A DNA stretch of 64,000 nt. It comes from Microglena sp. YARC. Lineage: Eukaryota; Chlorophyta; Chlorophyceae; Chlamydomonadales; Chlamydomonadaceae. A program made the translations under genes and the position numbers. The stretch lies in NCBI GenBank assembly GCA_022414725.1, contig CM039466.1, positions 30,852,430-30,916,429 of the forward strand. The letters are read 5' to 3'. Shown here one piece after another: positions 9,151 through 19,463 of this stretch (positions within the stretch are counted from its first letter, which is position 1; every line of letters begins with the position of its first letter). The notes under the pieces were generated by a model. The model made no database searches, was not told where the DNA came from, and worked only from the letters and a program-made list of their open reading frames with translations.

Positions 9151-10788
9151 CTAGGAGTTGAAGTTGCCGGCAAGAGATGAGTATTGGAGGAGTTTGGAGA
9201 GAGAGAGGTTGGAGTGAGAGTGTGGAAAGTTTTTGAAGGTTTTAGTGAGGAGAGATTTGGTTAGTATGCCCAGGCGTCCAGTGTCATTCATGGCGTGGGT
9301 GAGGGCAGAGGCAGTCATTTGTGTGTATTCAGTGAGGAGAGAGGGGATCCCTAGGCCTGCCTCTGTTTTGGGCAGGTGTAGTGCCCTAGTGGGGAAGGAC
9401 ATGGGAAGGCTGCTGCACAGTTTGACTGTCTTAAGTACTGCTTTATCTATAATGTGGATGTCTGTGAGAGAGAAGGGGGCTACGATCATAGGATATTTGA
9501 TGGCTGCTCTGATGCATTGTGTGATTATGCGTATGCATTGTTCAGGGGTTGCCCTGCTTTTAGCTTTGTTGAGTATATGTAGGCCCTTGGTGTGGATAAT
9601 GTGAAGGGTGGCATGCAGTTGGGTTTTCCAGTTGAGGGTGAGAGAGATGTGGACTCCTAAGTATTTGTAGGCTATATCTGGTGGTTGATAAGTGGCATAT
9701 GTGTCTCCAAGGGCTATTTTGTCCTGGAGTCTTTGTTTGAGGATATCAGTGTGGGTGGGGTTTGAGGGGTGTGTCTTGTGAAGGATGCCACTGACCACAC
9801 ATTTGGTAGCATTGAGAGGGACGCCAGACCAGGTGCTGAACAGTTGGACTTTACCACATTGGATGCGGAGGTCCTCGACCGTTCCAGTGAGGACTGCGGT
9901 GTCATCCGCGTACCCCAGGCTGCTGGTGAGGTGCTCGTCAGCCTCCGCGGTGGGAAGGGAGGCAGCGCGGTATCCCCTACCTCCTGAGCATAGCCATCGG
10001 TGGAGGGGTTCAATAAAGATGATGAAGAGGAGAGGGGAGAGTGTGTCCCCTTGGATGGATCCCCTGGTGATGGGGATGGGTTGACCAGGTGTGTTGTTAA
10101 GGAGGATGTGAGTGTTGGAGTTGGTATAGATCCCTTTGACTGTGTCTATGGTGTCGTGGGTGAATCCAAGGTTGTGCATAATGCAAAGAAGTTTTTGGTG
10201 ATCTATCATGTTGAAGGCAGAGCTAAAGTCAAAGTAAGCTGCGTACAAGTCTTGTTGGAAGAGGGAGGCATCCTCTATGTTGTGAAGGAGGTTGAGGAGC
10301 TGCCTATAGGTGCTCTTGTCTTTTCTAAATCCCTCTTGGCAGGTGCTGAGAATATGATTGGTTTCTGAGTAGGTGGAAATTGTGTTGGTGATGAGAGAGG
10401 TCCAGAGTTTAGCCACAGAATTGTTAAGTCCTATGGGTCTATAGTTCTGGGGAAGGTACGGGTCAGATTTTTTGTAAAGCATAACTGTGTGAGAAGTTTT
10501 CCAGCAGTCTGGGGTTTCTCCCAGGATCCAGGAGATTTGCATAAGTTTGTGAATGACAGTGTGCATTTCGGTGGGGAGACACATCAGTAATTCATTGGGT
10601 ATCCCATCTGGTCCTGTGGCTTTATTTGTGGCCAGTTTTCTGATGCAGTCGGTGTAGGCAGTTGGGGATGAGAGGTAGGTGTAGGGTGAGGCAGTATGCT
10701 GAATAGAGGTGGCGGGGGTTTTCGAGTTGAAATTTGTCAGTGTGTGTTTCCCAGGGGGGAGGGGTAGAGTAGGCAGTGTAGTTGCCAT
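9151..10788 (-). pseudogene. LINE-B ORF2, reverse transcriptase domain
   Basis: A 545-codon open frame on the - strand with the ordered motifs of a non-LTR reverse transcriptase: KATGPDGIPNELL (residues ~56-68), NYRPIGLNN (~115-123), CQEGFRKDKST (~150-160), catalytic-Asp block YFDFSSAFN (~185-193), SIQGDTLSPLLF (~244-255), and catalytic YADD (293-296; genome 9901-9912), then KYLGVHI. The enzyme would copy element RNA at a nicked target in the nucleus (target-primed reverse transcription). The RT core is intact, but the upstream part of ORF2 reaches it only through frameshifts, so I class the gene as broken. The + strand frames overlapping it are shadows. Confidence 0.9.
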
Positions 10789-10833
10789 TGGGTGGGGGCA
10801 CAGGGGGAGACATGAGTTTGCCCATGTGTTTGG

Positions 10834-11403
10834 TCAAAAGGTCAAGGAGATCTTTAGTTTTAGTATGAAGGGTTCCAGTTTGCTGGTTAAGAAGGACAGT
10901 GGGAGAGTGGGGCTGGCCGTCTGGTTTGAAGATGTGTCTATGCGTAACCCGCGCCTGTGTATTAAGGCGATGGCGAAACTTCTTGATGGCCTTGGTGCTT
11001 CTTTCCTCCTTTTTGCAGGCTTGGATAGTGCGGAGCTCCTGGATAGTGTGTGTTGTATGTCATCAGTGAGTGATTGACGGTATTGGGTAAGAAGGGGGTT
11101 GTGGAGGAGAAGGAGTTGGACTTGCGTTGTAGTTTGTAGAGGGCAGTCTGGAGGAAAGGGATGGGGAAGAGCGCAGGTTATCATATCCAGATTGGTCCAT
11201 GGAGTAGGATTGGGTGCGGAGAGTTTTAATGTGTTCACGTGTTGGTTAAGTTGTTGGTAGGATTTAGCTGTCTTTCTGGGGAGGAAGATGCCAGAGATGG
11301 TTTGTTTAGTGGGGCAAGTCTCTATCATTATACTGAGGGCTTGATGCAGGGTGGTCATAAGGTGGTCGGCCATACTGTTGAGGTCTTCTGGAAGTGTAGT
11401 CAT
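10834..11403 (-). pseudogene. LINE-B ORF2, linker between endonuclease and RT
   Basis: The - frame upstream of the RT is in the same frame as 9151-10788 but separated by a stop region. It is Leu/Thr/Ser-rich with a segment typical of the endonuclease-RT linker in length (LLHNPLLTQYRQSLTDDI). No catalytic motif is expected here. Confidence 0.55.
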
Positions 11404-11501
11404 CAGTTTCCTGCCTGATGGATTGAATGTGAGAGGCAGTCCTGTCTTCCCAAGAAGGTCCTGAGCAGTTTGCCAGGCGGATTCTATGTTAGTGTGGGAG
11501 C

Positions 11502-12690
11502 TCAGGAATTGGTGGAGGTATTGAGTAGTGATGGCTTGCCTAGTTTTCTCTTTGTCTGATTGTTTAAGAGGGAGGAGGAGCTGAGGGGGAGGTGTAGGTG
11601 TTGGTTGGAGGTATGGCAGGGGGGGAGGAGAGTGGAGGTGAGGCGTTGCTCAAGTGCATGGTGGTCTAGGGTGTCCCCCATTTGGTGGGTGCTTTCAGTG
11701 GTGTGGGTGCCCGGAGGTGAGTTGATGAGCAGGATATCATCAATACGACTGCTGTAGGGGGTGTTGTTGCTGCAAGAAAAGTATGTGTGAGGTCTGGGTT
11801 GTGGTTTGTGGAGTGATACAGAGTTGAGAAATGTGTTGCTGGTGAGAAATGTCATCTGGATATTTGGTTAGACTGCTTCTGTCAGTGGTGTGGCATGTGG
11901 CATTCCAGTCCCCAGCTAGGATGTAGTGGTGGTAGGATTTTTCTCAGTAATGTGGTGGATGTAGGAGTAGATGTTCTCTCTTTTGGGGGCATTGTTACAG
12001 GGCATGTAGACGCCCAGGACATGGGTTATGTTGTTTATGGTTTGGTGAGTAATGTGTCCAGAGAGTTCGACTGGAGTTTCATGATTGACTGGGTGAGCAG
12101 TGACTGTTTTCCTGATTAGGGTAATGACCCCTGCTGAGGGGGTGACTATTTTGTCAGGGCTGGTAGCTTGGAGAGTAGTTTTGCTGTTGTGGTGGAAGTG
12201 ATAATCATGCATGTCTGATTTAATCATGTTTAGAATGGATTTTCTGTGTGAGAGTAGTTTTGGTTTCAGTGAGAATTATTATATCATTATCCCTGGATCT
12301 AATGTGATCATAGATGACTTCCCAGGAGGATCCAATTCCCCTGCAGTTGATAGTGGTGATGTTAGTGTCATTAAGAATGCGTTCCTGCTGTTGGACAGGG
12401 TGGTCTGAGGTTTGTTCAGAGTATTTAGGCTTACTACGTTTCACCGGTGAGGTGGGCTTGGTAGTGCTGATGGACTGCTGCTTCTTGGACGGGGGGGGAG
12501 CTCCAGGGATCCGGGTCTGTCTGAGCTTGTTGTATTCAGGATGGTAGGCCTGCTGGGGGTGGGGAGCCTTGCTGCCTGTATTGGGGGGAAGGTCACTTCG
12601 TGACCGTTTTTTAGTGGTGGTAGTTTTCTTGGATTTTTTAGATTTTTTTGGTAGAGGTGTAGGGTTTCTTACGTTTTGCGTGGGATTCAT
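11502..12690 (-). pseudogene. LINE-B ORF2 start and APE-type endonuclease
   Basis: Starts at MNPTQN (12690) with a Lys/Arg-rich N-terminus (KKSKKSKKTTTTKKRSR). It then reads ITTINCRGIG and IIILTETKTT, the first APE motifs (N and E). After a frameshift follow PVELSGHIT and HVLGVYMPCNN. In a third frame comes ILAGDWNAT (near 11895-11940), the GDxN motif, and back in another frame SRIDDILLIN (near 11730). All blocks of an AP-endonuclease-like nicking enzyme are therefore present in order but spread over at least three frames. Expected function when intact: nicking the target DNA for retrotransposition. Confidence 0.75.
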
Positions 12691-12999
12691 CCTCAGATAC
12701 TAGATAGATAATGTCATCATCTTCGTCTGTGGGTGTTTCAGTGTTATTTTGAGTGGTAGGGATTGTTTGATCTGGTGGTGAAGGTGGTGGATTGGTGTAG
12801 GTGTTTGATCTGTTGAGAGTCTTCTAGGATGGTACCATTTGGTATATTAGGGTGGGGATTGGTTTGGATCAAAAATAGAGATCAGGTTGAAATGGATGGC
12901 CATGGGAAGGAGGGTGTAGCCTGGCTAAGAGTGTAGATGCGCCCCTGGAGCTGGTGCCAGTCTTGGGGGGTTAGGATGGTGGGTCCAGAGATTTCAGAG

Positions 13000-13600
13000 T
13001 CAAGGTTGTAACCATTTATTGTTGTAGTATTTGATAGTGATTTGCATGACCATAGCCATTGGACCAGTAGTGCAGTATGAATTTGGTGCTATTGATGGGA
13101 ATTCTGCTAAGGATTTGTTGTTTGGTGCTACCAAGTTGGATGCCTGTTTCATAGTTTTCTTCAGTGTTAGGAGATGAGGTGTGTAGTGGTGTGTATGGGT
13201 GGTTCCTGTGGCTGACCAGGTATCCAGTGCCAGTCTGCTTGGTGAAGGTGTAGTAGTCAATAAGGGCATTATTATAGTTTCCAGAGGGGTTGAGAAAATA
13301 TGATCCCATAACCTTCCAGTGATTATCAGTGGCTCTAGTGACTTGAGTGTGGAGTTTGTTAGCAAAGTCTAGGACTAGATTGATATCCATGGCTTTGTAT
13401 CCAAGGTAGGCATTGATGGAGTGAATTTTGGCAGTGAGAGGCTGTTTGGGCTTCCCAGTATGGGGCAGACTCAGACTTACTTTTGTAGGCGTCTGCTTCC
13501 TCTGGGTCTACCTCCTCTGAGTGTGGGGGGTGTAGGAGGAGTGGAGAGGGGGCAGCTGTAGGGGTACTTACTGCTGTGAGCATCCTCCTGAGTATCTGAG
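13000..13600 (-). pseudogene. LINE-B ORF1 C-terminal fragments
   Basis: Two - frames (13359-13583, 13016-13390) with ordinary protein composition, such as HWKVMGSYFLNPSGNYNNAL, between ORF2 and the main ORF1 pieces. A frameshift joins them. No domain recognised. Confidence 0.4.
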
Positions 13601-13796
13601 CTGTCTATGGGTAGAGTGAGAGCAGGAGAGATAGGGGAGGGAAGAGTGGCAGGCAAGGTTTAATCTGTTACAGGTTGTAATCTCAGCACAGGAGTGGCAG
13701 GCTGTGCCTTTGGTCTGGCAGGGGATCACATTATAAGGAGATAGTGTCCAGAGGGGCTCATATCCATGTCTATTTTTTCTATTTTTGTTGCTCTTG

Positions 13797-15436
13797 CTAT
13801 GGATGTTTCCACTGGGACAGTGGGTAGTGCTGATAAGAGAGAAGAGCAGGAGGAGCAGTGCTGTTATCCAGAGGTCCAGGGGGTTTGCTACTTCCTGTGT
13901 CCCTTGAAGGTGTTGGCTTTGGGGTAAGCCTTGTTGGCTGTGGTGCTGGCAAACCTGTGGAGTGGTGAGTGTTTTGATGTTGTTGGTTTTTGGTGGCAGG
14001 GATGCAGGTGTAGAAGGTACTATAGGGTTTGGTTTGATTGGGGTTTACCTTGAGAGCAGCTGTTTGGAGGAAGCTGCTCCAGTCATTTCCCAGTTCAGGG
14101 TCTGCTGGGGTGTTGCAGTGCTCACTGGTGATGGCACCTGCTCCAAAGATGTCATCATCATCAGCGGCTTCATAGGGTGCAGGTGGCCAAGCTGCAGGTG
14201 GATCAGGGGTTTCATGGTTGAGGAGCATGTCAACAATGGCCTTCTGGTAGGTGGTGACATGGTATTCGGGGGGGTGTCCATCCAGGGAGGTCTTGAGAGC
14301 CTTCCATTGGTCCAGGTCACCCTTGGTGTGGGGGTCAAGGGGGCCTTTTCCCTTGGCGGAATTCTTGGAGATCTCTCTCCTGATCATCCAAGTGGCCAGG
14401 CAGTTTCCAGATCTTGCCTGGCTTGCCCTTGGTCATGGCAGGGTCGTAGTCAGGGAGGAAGGAGGGCCTGAGGGTGTAGGTAGAGCCACCAGAATGGAGG
14501 ATGCCTCTGGTGGAGAGGAAGGTTATCAGGACTGTAGCTCTGTTTAAGAGCAATGAGGTGGATGCCTCGGTTGGCTTGTGTTGACCTGGTGATAGGATCA
14601 TGTAAGTAGAGAGGGATGCCCTCCCTGGTGACAAGGGAGTTGTTAATGTGAGCAGCGGTGGTGACATAATCGCTGCAGATCTTTTCCCTGGAGATGATGT
14701 CCCACAGGTCTGGTGAGTGTAGGTCCTCATCAAGGCCCTCCAGCTCCTTGGGGAACATCCTCCTCAGAGTAGCGAGGTAGTGCCTGTTGGATTCCATGAT
14801 GACTTGGTGCAGTCCAAGGCGGTCTTCAAGGTTGACGATCTGGTCAGTCTTCAAGATCACTGAGCACTGGTAGGCATCTGAGGGGATGTTGGAGGGGCTG
14901 ATGAAGAGGCTGTAGTGGTCAGTCCTCCTGATGTGGAGGGGGAGCAGGGACTCAATGGACTCCTTGATTGCGGGAGTGGCGCACATGGCGCTGGTGACAG
15001 TCCTCTTGTTGCGAGTGGTCTCTACCAGCATGAAGTTGAGTGAGTTATGCACTGTCATGGTGTCGTCGTGGTCTTCTTTGTTAATCAAGGCGAGCTGGAG
15101 GATGACCTCGAGCTTCACAAGCCAGTTGGGTTTGTCTTCTGCTTCGATGTTCCTCCAGTCGGAGTGCATGTAAGCTTCAGAGGCTCGGCGAACCTCCTCG
15201 ATGTCGTGGAAGTCGAGGTGGTCAGGAGGGGGATAAGTCACTGGGACAGAGAAGCTGAGGGGAGGTGATGGTGAGGTGAGTTTCCTGGGGGGTCCTGCGA
15301 CTTCCGCATCATCTGCGGCGTTGGTCTTGCTGCCCTTGGCCTTCTTGGTGGGAGGGGCATGGTCATGGCCAGGGGCATCAGGGTTGGAGAAGGGTGTGGG
15401 AGGGTCAGTGACATCTGTGCCCTGTGCTTCTGTCAT
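13797..15436 (-). pseudogene. LINE-B ORF1 (gag-like), middle part
   Basis: A 328-codon frame starts at MTEAQGTDV (15436) with a Pro/Lys-rich head (PPTKKAKGSK), followed by a helical-looking segment around FHDIEEVRRASEAY and LVKLEVILQLAL. It continues after frameshifts in 14335-14733 (GSTYTLRPSFLPDYDPA) and 13797-14387 (DLDQWKALKTSLDGHPPEYH). I recognise no named domain. By position it is the nucleic-acid-binding ORF1 protein of the LINE. Its ATG overlaps the stop of the preceding frame by the four bases ATGA. Confidence 0.5.
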
Positions 15437-15915
15437 ATGCTCATCTCCCCTTCAGCTAGGGGGTCTGGAGATGCCCCTGGGGCTGGTGGGTGTGCAGGGT
15501 TGGTTGTTCTGCCAGGGGGATAGTGGGGAATGGGTACAAGTGTTGTGGCAGTAGGTGCAGTGGGTTGCTCTGAGAGGACACTTCCACTGGGAGTATGGGT
15601 GGGGATCCTGGTCTGCTGACAAACATCAATGATCTGCCAGGCAGGGTTTCTGGTGGACCTGCCCAGGGAGGTAAGTCTAGTGATGGTGTTGGCTCTAGAG
15701 ATGGTGCCCTTGGGATAGAGGCTCTCACTGTCTTCAATATTGACTAAGATTTTGCAGGGGATGAGGTGGTTGGTGTTTACTAGAGGGGTGAGAGTGGGTA
15801 CCCCTGTCTCAAGGTTTCTGCTTTTGGCTAGGACTGCAAAGTTGCAGAGGTGTTTGATTGTCAGGAGGGGAGTTTGTGCAGGTGAGTGGCATGAATGTGG
15901 ACTGTTACTTTCCAC
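15433..15915 (-). pseudogene. LINE-B ORF1 segment ending at an ATGA overlap
   Basis: A 160-codon - frame with KHLCNFAVLAKS and PCKILVNIEDSESLYPKGTI, then a Pro-rich tail, ending GEMSI. The TGA overlaps the next ATG. It may be the second part of an RNA-binding ORF1 protein; the family is not identified. Confidence 0.45.
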
Positions 15916-15916
15916 T

Positions 15917-17325
15917 CTACGGGTGTAGTAGGGGTGCTGCAGACTTGGTCGACATGCTTCTCACTGATGTCGCAGCCAGTATGCCAGGGGGCATCTGGCG
16001 GAATGCTGCGTTGACATGCCTAGCAACTGAGTCAGGGGTGGTGCAAGCCAAGGCATTGTCAGGGAAGAAGCCGGGTCTGGGCCTGTTGGTAAGCCTCATG
16101 CTGGTGGTGTTGCCAACAATGCCTCCCAGCACCACCTTGATAATCTTGGCATCTTGGGGAATGCCGTGGATGGGGTAAGTCACAACTGTTTGGTCGCTCA
16201 GCTCGGCCGCGAAGGGGTCGATGTTATGGAAGACTGATTCGTCGTTGGGTGACGGAGGGTGGATGGTTGCGTTAATTTCCTCGTGGGTCTCATAGACTCG
16301 GATGGCTCGCTGTAGGTGAGTATCCAGGAAGACGTGGCGTTGCGCGGTGAATCCTCGGGGGGGGTAGAGGACGTCCCCTCTGGATTCGAGCACAGGCTTG
16401 GTGCCACTGAGACCTGTCGAGGAGATATTGTTATTTGCGAGGTTCGGATAGCTGCCGTCAGGCTTATGCTTTCCATTTTGGGGGCTGCCGTCAGGCTTTT
16501 GCCCCCCATTGAATCTGCAGGATTCAATAGGACTCTCACCTTCGCCACGATGGACGGTATTATCCCAGTAAGGGTGGATTTGGGGGAGATGTTGGTTTGG
16601 ATGGAATGTGTTGTTGCGGAGCAGGGAGACGCAGCAATGGTCGAAGGGAGGTTGAGGGTCGGTGCGTGAGTACAGGTCGTTACTGGGGAGGCACGACTCG
16701 TAGTTCTCACCTGTGAGGAGCTTAGATTGGAAGGGGCCATATCGGAGCATTGTATCGTTGGAGGGTTGTGGGGCTTGAGAGTTGCAAGTGTTGTGGTGTT
16801 GGAAGGCTGTGCTTGTTAGGAGGATAAGAAGGACGACGATGTGGATCGTCGCGTTGGAGATGGTATCTTTTCCATAGTAGGGTTTGGTGGTGATTTTTGA
16901 TTGTTTGATGCTGGAAGTGGAGATGATATTTTTTTTTGATGGTGGTCAGGATTCGTCGGAGGGTGGTGACGATCATCGTGGGATTTGGTATGCAGGTGCC
17001 CCATCCTGGAATATCTGTATAGCAGGTGTTCCAGGATCGCTTCGCGACAGCGTGTCCGCTCGAAACGTGGTGTTGTTCTTCTTGTTTCGTGTAGATTTGG
17101 TAATCCGCCCGGTACGGGGATTTGGTGGTAGAATTTGGTTGGGTGATGCTGGCAGAGGCGTTGGGCGCTTTGATATTCCCTACCTTTTTCCATGGGTTTT
17201 GCTGCGCTCTGGTGCTTCCAGAGCGCTGCTTCCCTGGATTCGAACTGCTCGCTCGCCGACAGTTGAGATGGATCACTTTGGAGGAGGTGGAGGTGGGGAG
17301 CGGTGGATCTGAGATGGGAGCACAT
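15917..17325 (-). pseudogene. LINE-B ORF1 N-terminal segments
   Basis: Overlapping - frames (16816-17325, 16722-17276, 15917-16750). The last includes VTYPIHGIPQDAKIIKVVLG and a conserved-looking block up to AFRQMPPGILAAT. The fold is unknown; an RRM-like domain is possible but only a guess. Reading needs frame changes near 16740. Confidence 0.4.
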
Positions 17326-17527
17326 TGCTCATTTCCCTCGCGGGTGTGATCGTTACAAAGCCTAGCGTCGCGGCATTCCGAATCCAGTTTCCGCTAATGC
17401 GGAGGGGAAGTAGCGCCTACGAAATCTGCTCTCGATAAAGGTTCAGAAAGAGAGTGTGCAATAGCAGTGAGAAAAGACTTCAGTCAACAGGATAAAGCCT
17501 GACCTGAAAGAAGGGGGGACTACACTG

Positions 17528-17655
17528 ACAAAAGTAGAGCAATAAGCTCACTCCTCCTAAGGAGGTCAAAGAAACCCATCACTAGCCAAGCTGCATCTCT
17601 AGTAAACACGTCCTCCATGTGGGGCAGCAGGGTTTTCAGCTTCCTCATAGTCTCC
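17528..17655 (-). pseudogene. tyrosine recombinase-like catalytic fragment
   Basis: A - frame of 42 codons starting MRKLKTLLPHM, with WLVMGFFDLLRRSELIAL. This closely resembles the box I region of tyrosine recombinases (integrase, Xer, DIRS and Crypton families), where the Arg of G-x-R-x-S-E-L is catalytic; here the glycine position is Leu. A stop follows. The box II H-x-x-R and the Tyr are not seen downstream, where the sequence passes into LINE-B ORF1. Probably a truncated copy. Confidence 0.45.
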
Positions 17656-18225
17656 AGACACTTAAACATGAGGGACTTACAACACTGCCCTCTTTGCCAG
17701 ATGCAACTCCCTTAGGCCCTGGAACACCCTAAAGGCCTTAGAGATCTGTCCCGCAAAACTGGAAACCAGAGTGCGAAGGGTCCAGTCCCTTGGGCCTGTG
17801 CCATTCAGCTAGTGCTGACATGGTTGTTATGGTGGCAGGTTAGTTATGACCTGCTGCCCAACCCCTGACCAGCTTTAACTAGCATCAAAGGCACTTGTTC
17901 CTTGGGGCCAGGAGGGAGTGCATTCTGCTCAGTAAGCAAGTAACTTCAGCCATGCACTTGATGTCGCTCAAGATCACTTGCATAAGTGTCTTGTGAGCTT
18001 CCGTACAGCCAAGGTAGAGCCCTCCAACATCCCTAACCCCCTGGCCCTTGTTGGCCTTGGAAGCTAGTGATGTGGAGAGACACTCTTATAGTGTGCAGGC
18101 TGAGCACTTGAATGTACCACAGGACATGGCATTCCTGCCCAAGCTGATGCACTGGGGGTGGCTGTGCTGGCTGCAGCTGGTGCACCTAAGCATCCTTCCC
18201 TTGGTGCCTTGGTAGATGGTACATC

Positions 18226-18522
18226 CTATGGGGGGTGGGAGGAAGATATGAAAGGGGTAAGCTTCTGGGCAGGTCTGATCACAAAAAGTGTGTCAGTGGG
18301 TGAGGCCACCCAAGCATATAGGAGATCCACAGTTTTTCCTAATGCCGATAATGGGATGTTATCATCCCTGATGCGTGTTATCCTGGAACCCCTCTTATAC
18401 ACAGCTGAGACAGCTTGGACCTTATCCATGTAGCACAAGGCTGACGTTCCTGCCAGTCTATGTGCCCAGTGCTGCAAGCAAATCATGCAAGCTTCGAGTT
18501 CCAGGACACCTATTGTGCACAT
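18226..18522 (-). pseudogene. possible N-terminal (core-binding) part of the recombinase-like gene
   Basis: A 98-codon - frame containing LQHWAHRLAGTSALCYMDKV and RIRDDNIPLSALGKTVDLL, lying upstream (in - sense) of the box I fragment. Its helix-rich look and order suit a SAM-like core-binding domain. This is inference from context, without a recognised signature. The sequence between it and 17655 is broken in all frames. Confidence 0.25.
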
Positions 18523-18602
18523 GTACCCCTACCGACTCATGCCACTCCAGCTACAGAGCCTTGTCCCAGACTCCAGGTCACTTAGTGTGCCCTTGTTAGA
18601 AT

Positions 18603-18727
18603 TATTTAAAGTGTAGGCTGGACTATGTAACGTTTTAGCTCTTGTGTGTGATATTTCCCTTAATTAGGGGGTATATCACACCATTGGCTGGCCGTACTGG
18701 TCATATCAGCTATGTTACCATTTAAAT
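18603..18727 (-). repeat. diverged third beta-like segment
   Basis: About 125 bp matching part of the beta segments (around 6900-7017): TTTAAAGTGTAGGCTGG and TTAATTAGGGGGTATATCAC. It is more diverged than the terminal copies and lies between the two recombinase-like fragments. Probably an older derivative inserted there. Confidence 0.7.
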
Positions 18728-18902
18728 ATCTATGGGATTTAAGCCTGTGCCTTGTAAGTGGTATGGTAGGTGGTGACAGGGTATAGGGCATCAAACAAGA
18801 GTTGGATAGTGCAGGTATCCCCAAGGGTGTGATCTTTGGTGAAGAGCTATCCATCTACCTATTTTTGACCTGTCACAGGGTTGTTTCAGGGGTGGTGAGT
18901 GA

Positions 18903-19178
18903 TCAAGGTAACTTGCTCATACAACCATTTACCCCAGTGAAGGAAGTGTCTACTAGAAACCTAGGACAAGGGACACCTAATTCATCTGCCCAGTATTGCC
19001 ATCTCTCTATATTCAGCTTGGTTCTAGTTGAGTTGAACCACTTTTCCCTGTCTTCCAAATCATGGGGTTGGAACATCTCAACCATCAGTCTCCCACAAAG
19101 GGTTGTGATTTGAATGCAGCTATGAATGTGAGTGGGTACTGTAGGAAGACAAATTCTAGCAAAAGCTGAACAACGCAA
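18903..19178 (-). pseudogene. unidentified ORF near the 5' end of element E
   Basis: A 91-codon - frame with HDLEDREKWFNSTRTKL and NIERWQYWADELGVPCP. Composition looks coding. Position suggests the start of the recombinase-like gene of element E; unproven. Confidence 0.25.
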
Positions 19179-19340
19179 ACTTCAAGGCGAACAGGGCTGC
19201 TGTGCAAAGGCACTGAGCAGAAAAGGAAGGCAAAGAAGGAGATCGCGATGGTCGACTACGAGACGCGGAGCAGAGGGGGAGAGGGAAGGAACTCGATACT
19301 CTCACCTTTCTTCTCGATCTGGCTGGGAGGGAATCTAGCG

Positions 19341-19463
19341 CGGTGGTTACTCCTGGTTTTGCCCGGGGGTTACGGGTATTTGAAATATGAAGGCGTCCTG
19401 CGGAATCTTACGTCGCGCGTCTGAATACTCCATTTCTCCCACTACTGTGTGGGAAATGCGGCC
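19341..19463 (-). repeat. element E alpha segment, outer (5') copy
   Basis: The 5' end of element E in - sense, near-identical to 7314-7435, and followed on the + strand by the TTCAG target copy (19464-19468). Confidence 0.9.

Larger units (their letters stand above)
8398..17325 (-). mobile_element. LINE-B, APE-type non-LTR retrotransposon (decayed)
   Basis: On the - strand: several gag-like ORF1 segments (17325 to about 13000), then ORF2 with an N-terminal basic region, AP-like endonuclease, linker, reverse transcriptase and tail. Several frameshifts make it non-functional as read. I could not define its ends or a target-site duplication, so whether it is nested in element E or is E's own coding region is open. 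Confidence 0.8.
6684..19463 (-). mobile_element. element E: 12.8-kb insertion with split direct repeats and CTGAA core, containing LINE-B
   Basis: Inserted in the RT ORF of LINE-A. On the - strand the target reads AAATCTGAATTGG. It is now split into AAATCTGAA plus the element start (GGCCGCATTTCCC) and the element end (GTCAACCGT) plus CTGAATTGG. A third CTGAAT sits inside, at the junction of an inner tandem segment (7436-7441). Terminal segments, in - order: alpha (19463-19341), internal region, beta (7842-7442), alpha (7435-7314), short spacer, beta (7090-6684). This alpha-ORFs-beta-alpha-beta order is the split-direct-repeat layout known from PAT/Ngaro-type tyrosine-recombinase elements. It also fits a YR element followed by a short deletion derivative, or plain tandem insertions. 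A YR-like motif is present inside. No terminal inverted repeats were seen. Confidence 0.65.

Noticed and set aside
8540..10368. + strand ORFs opposite LINE-B RT
   Set aside because: The - frame carries all RT motifs in order; the + frames have no recognisable motif and are shadows.
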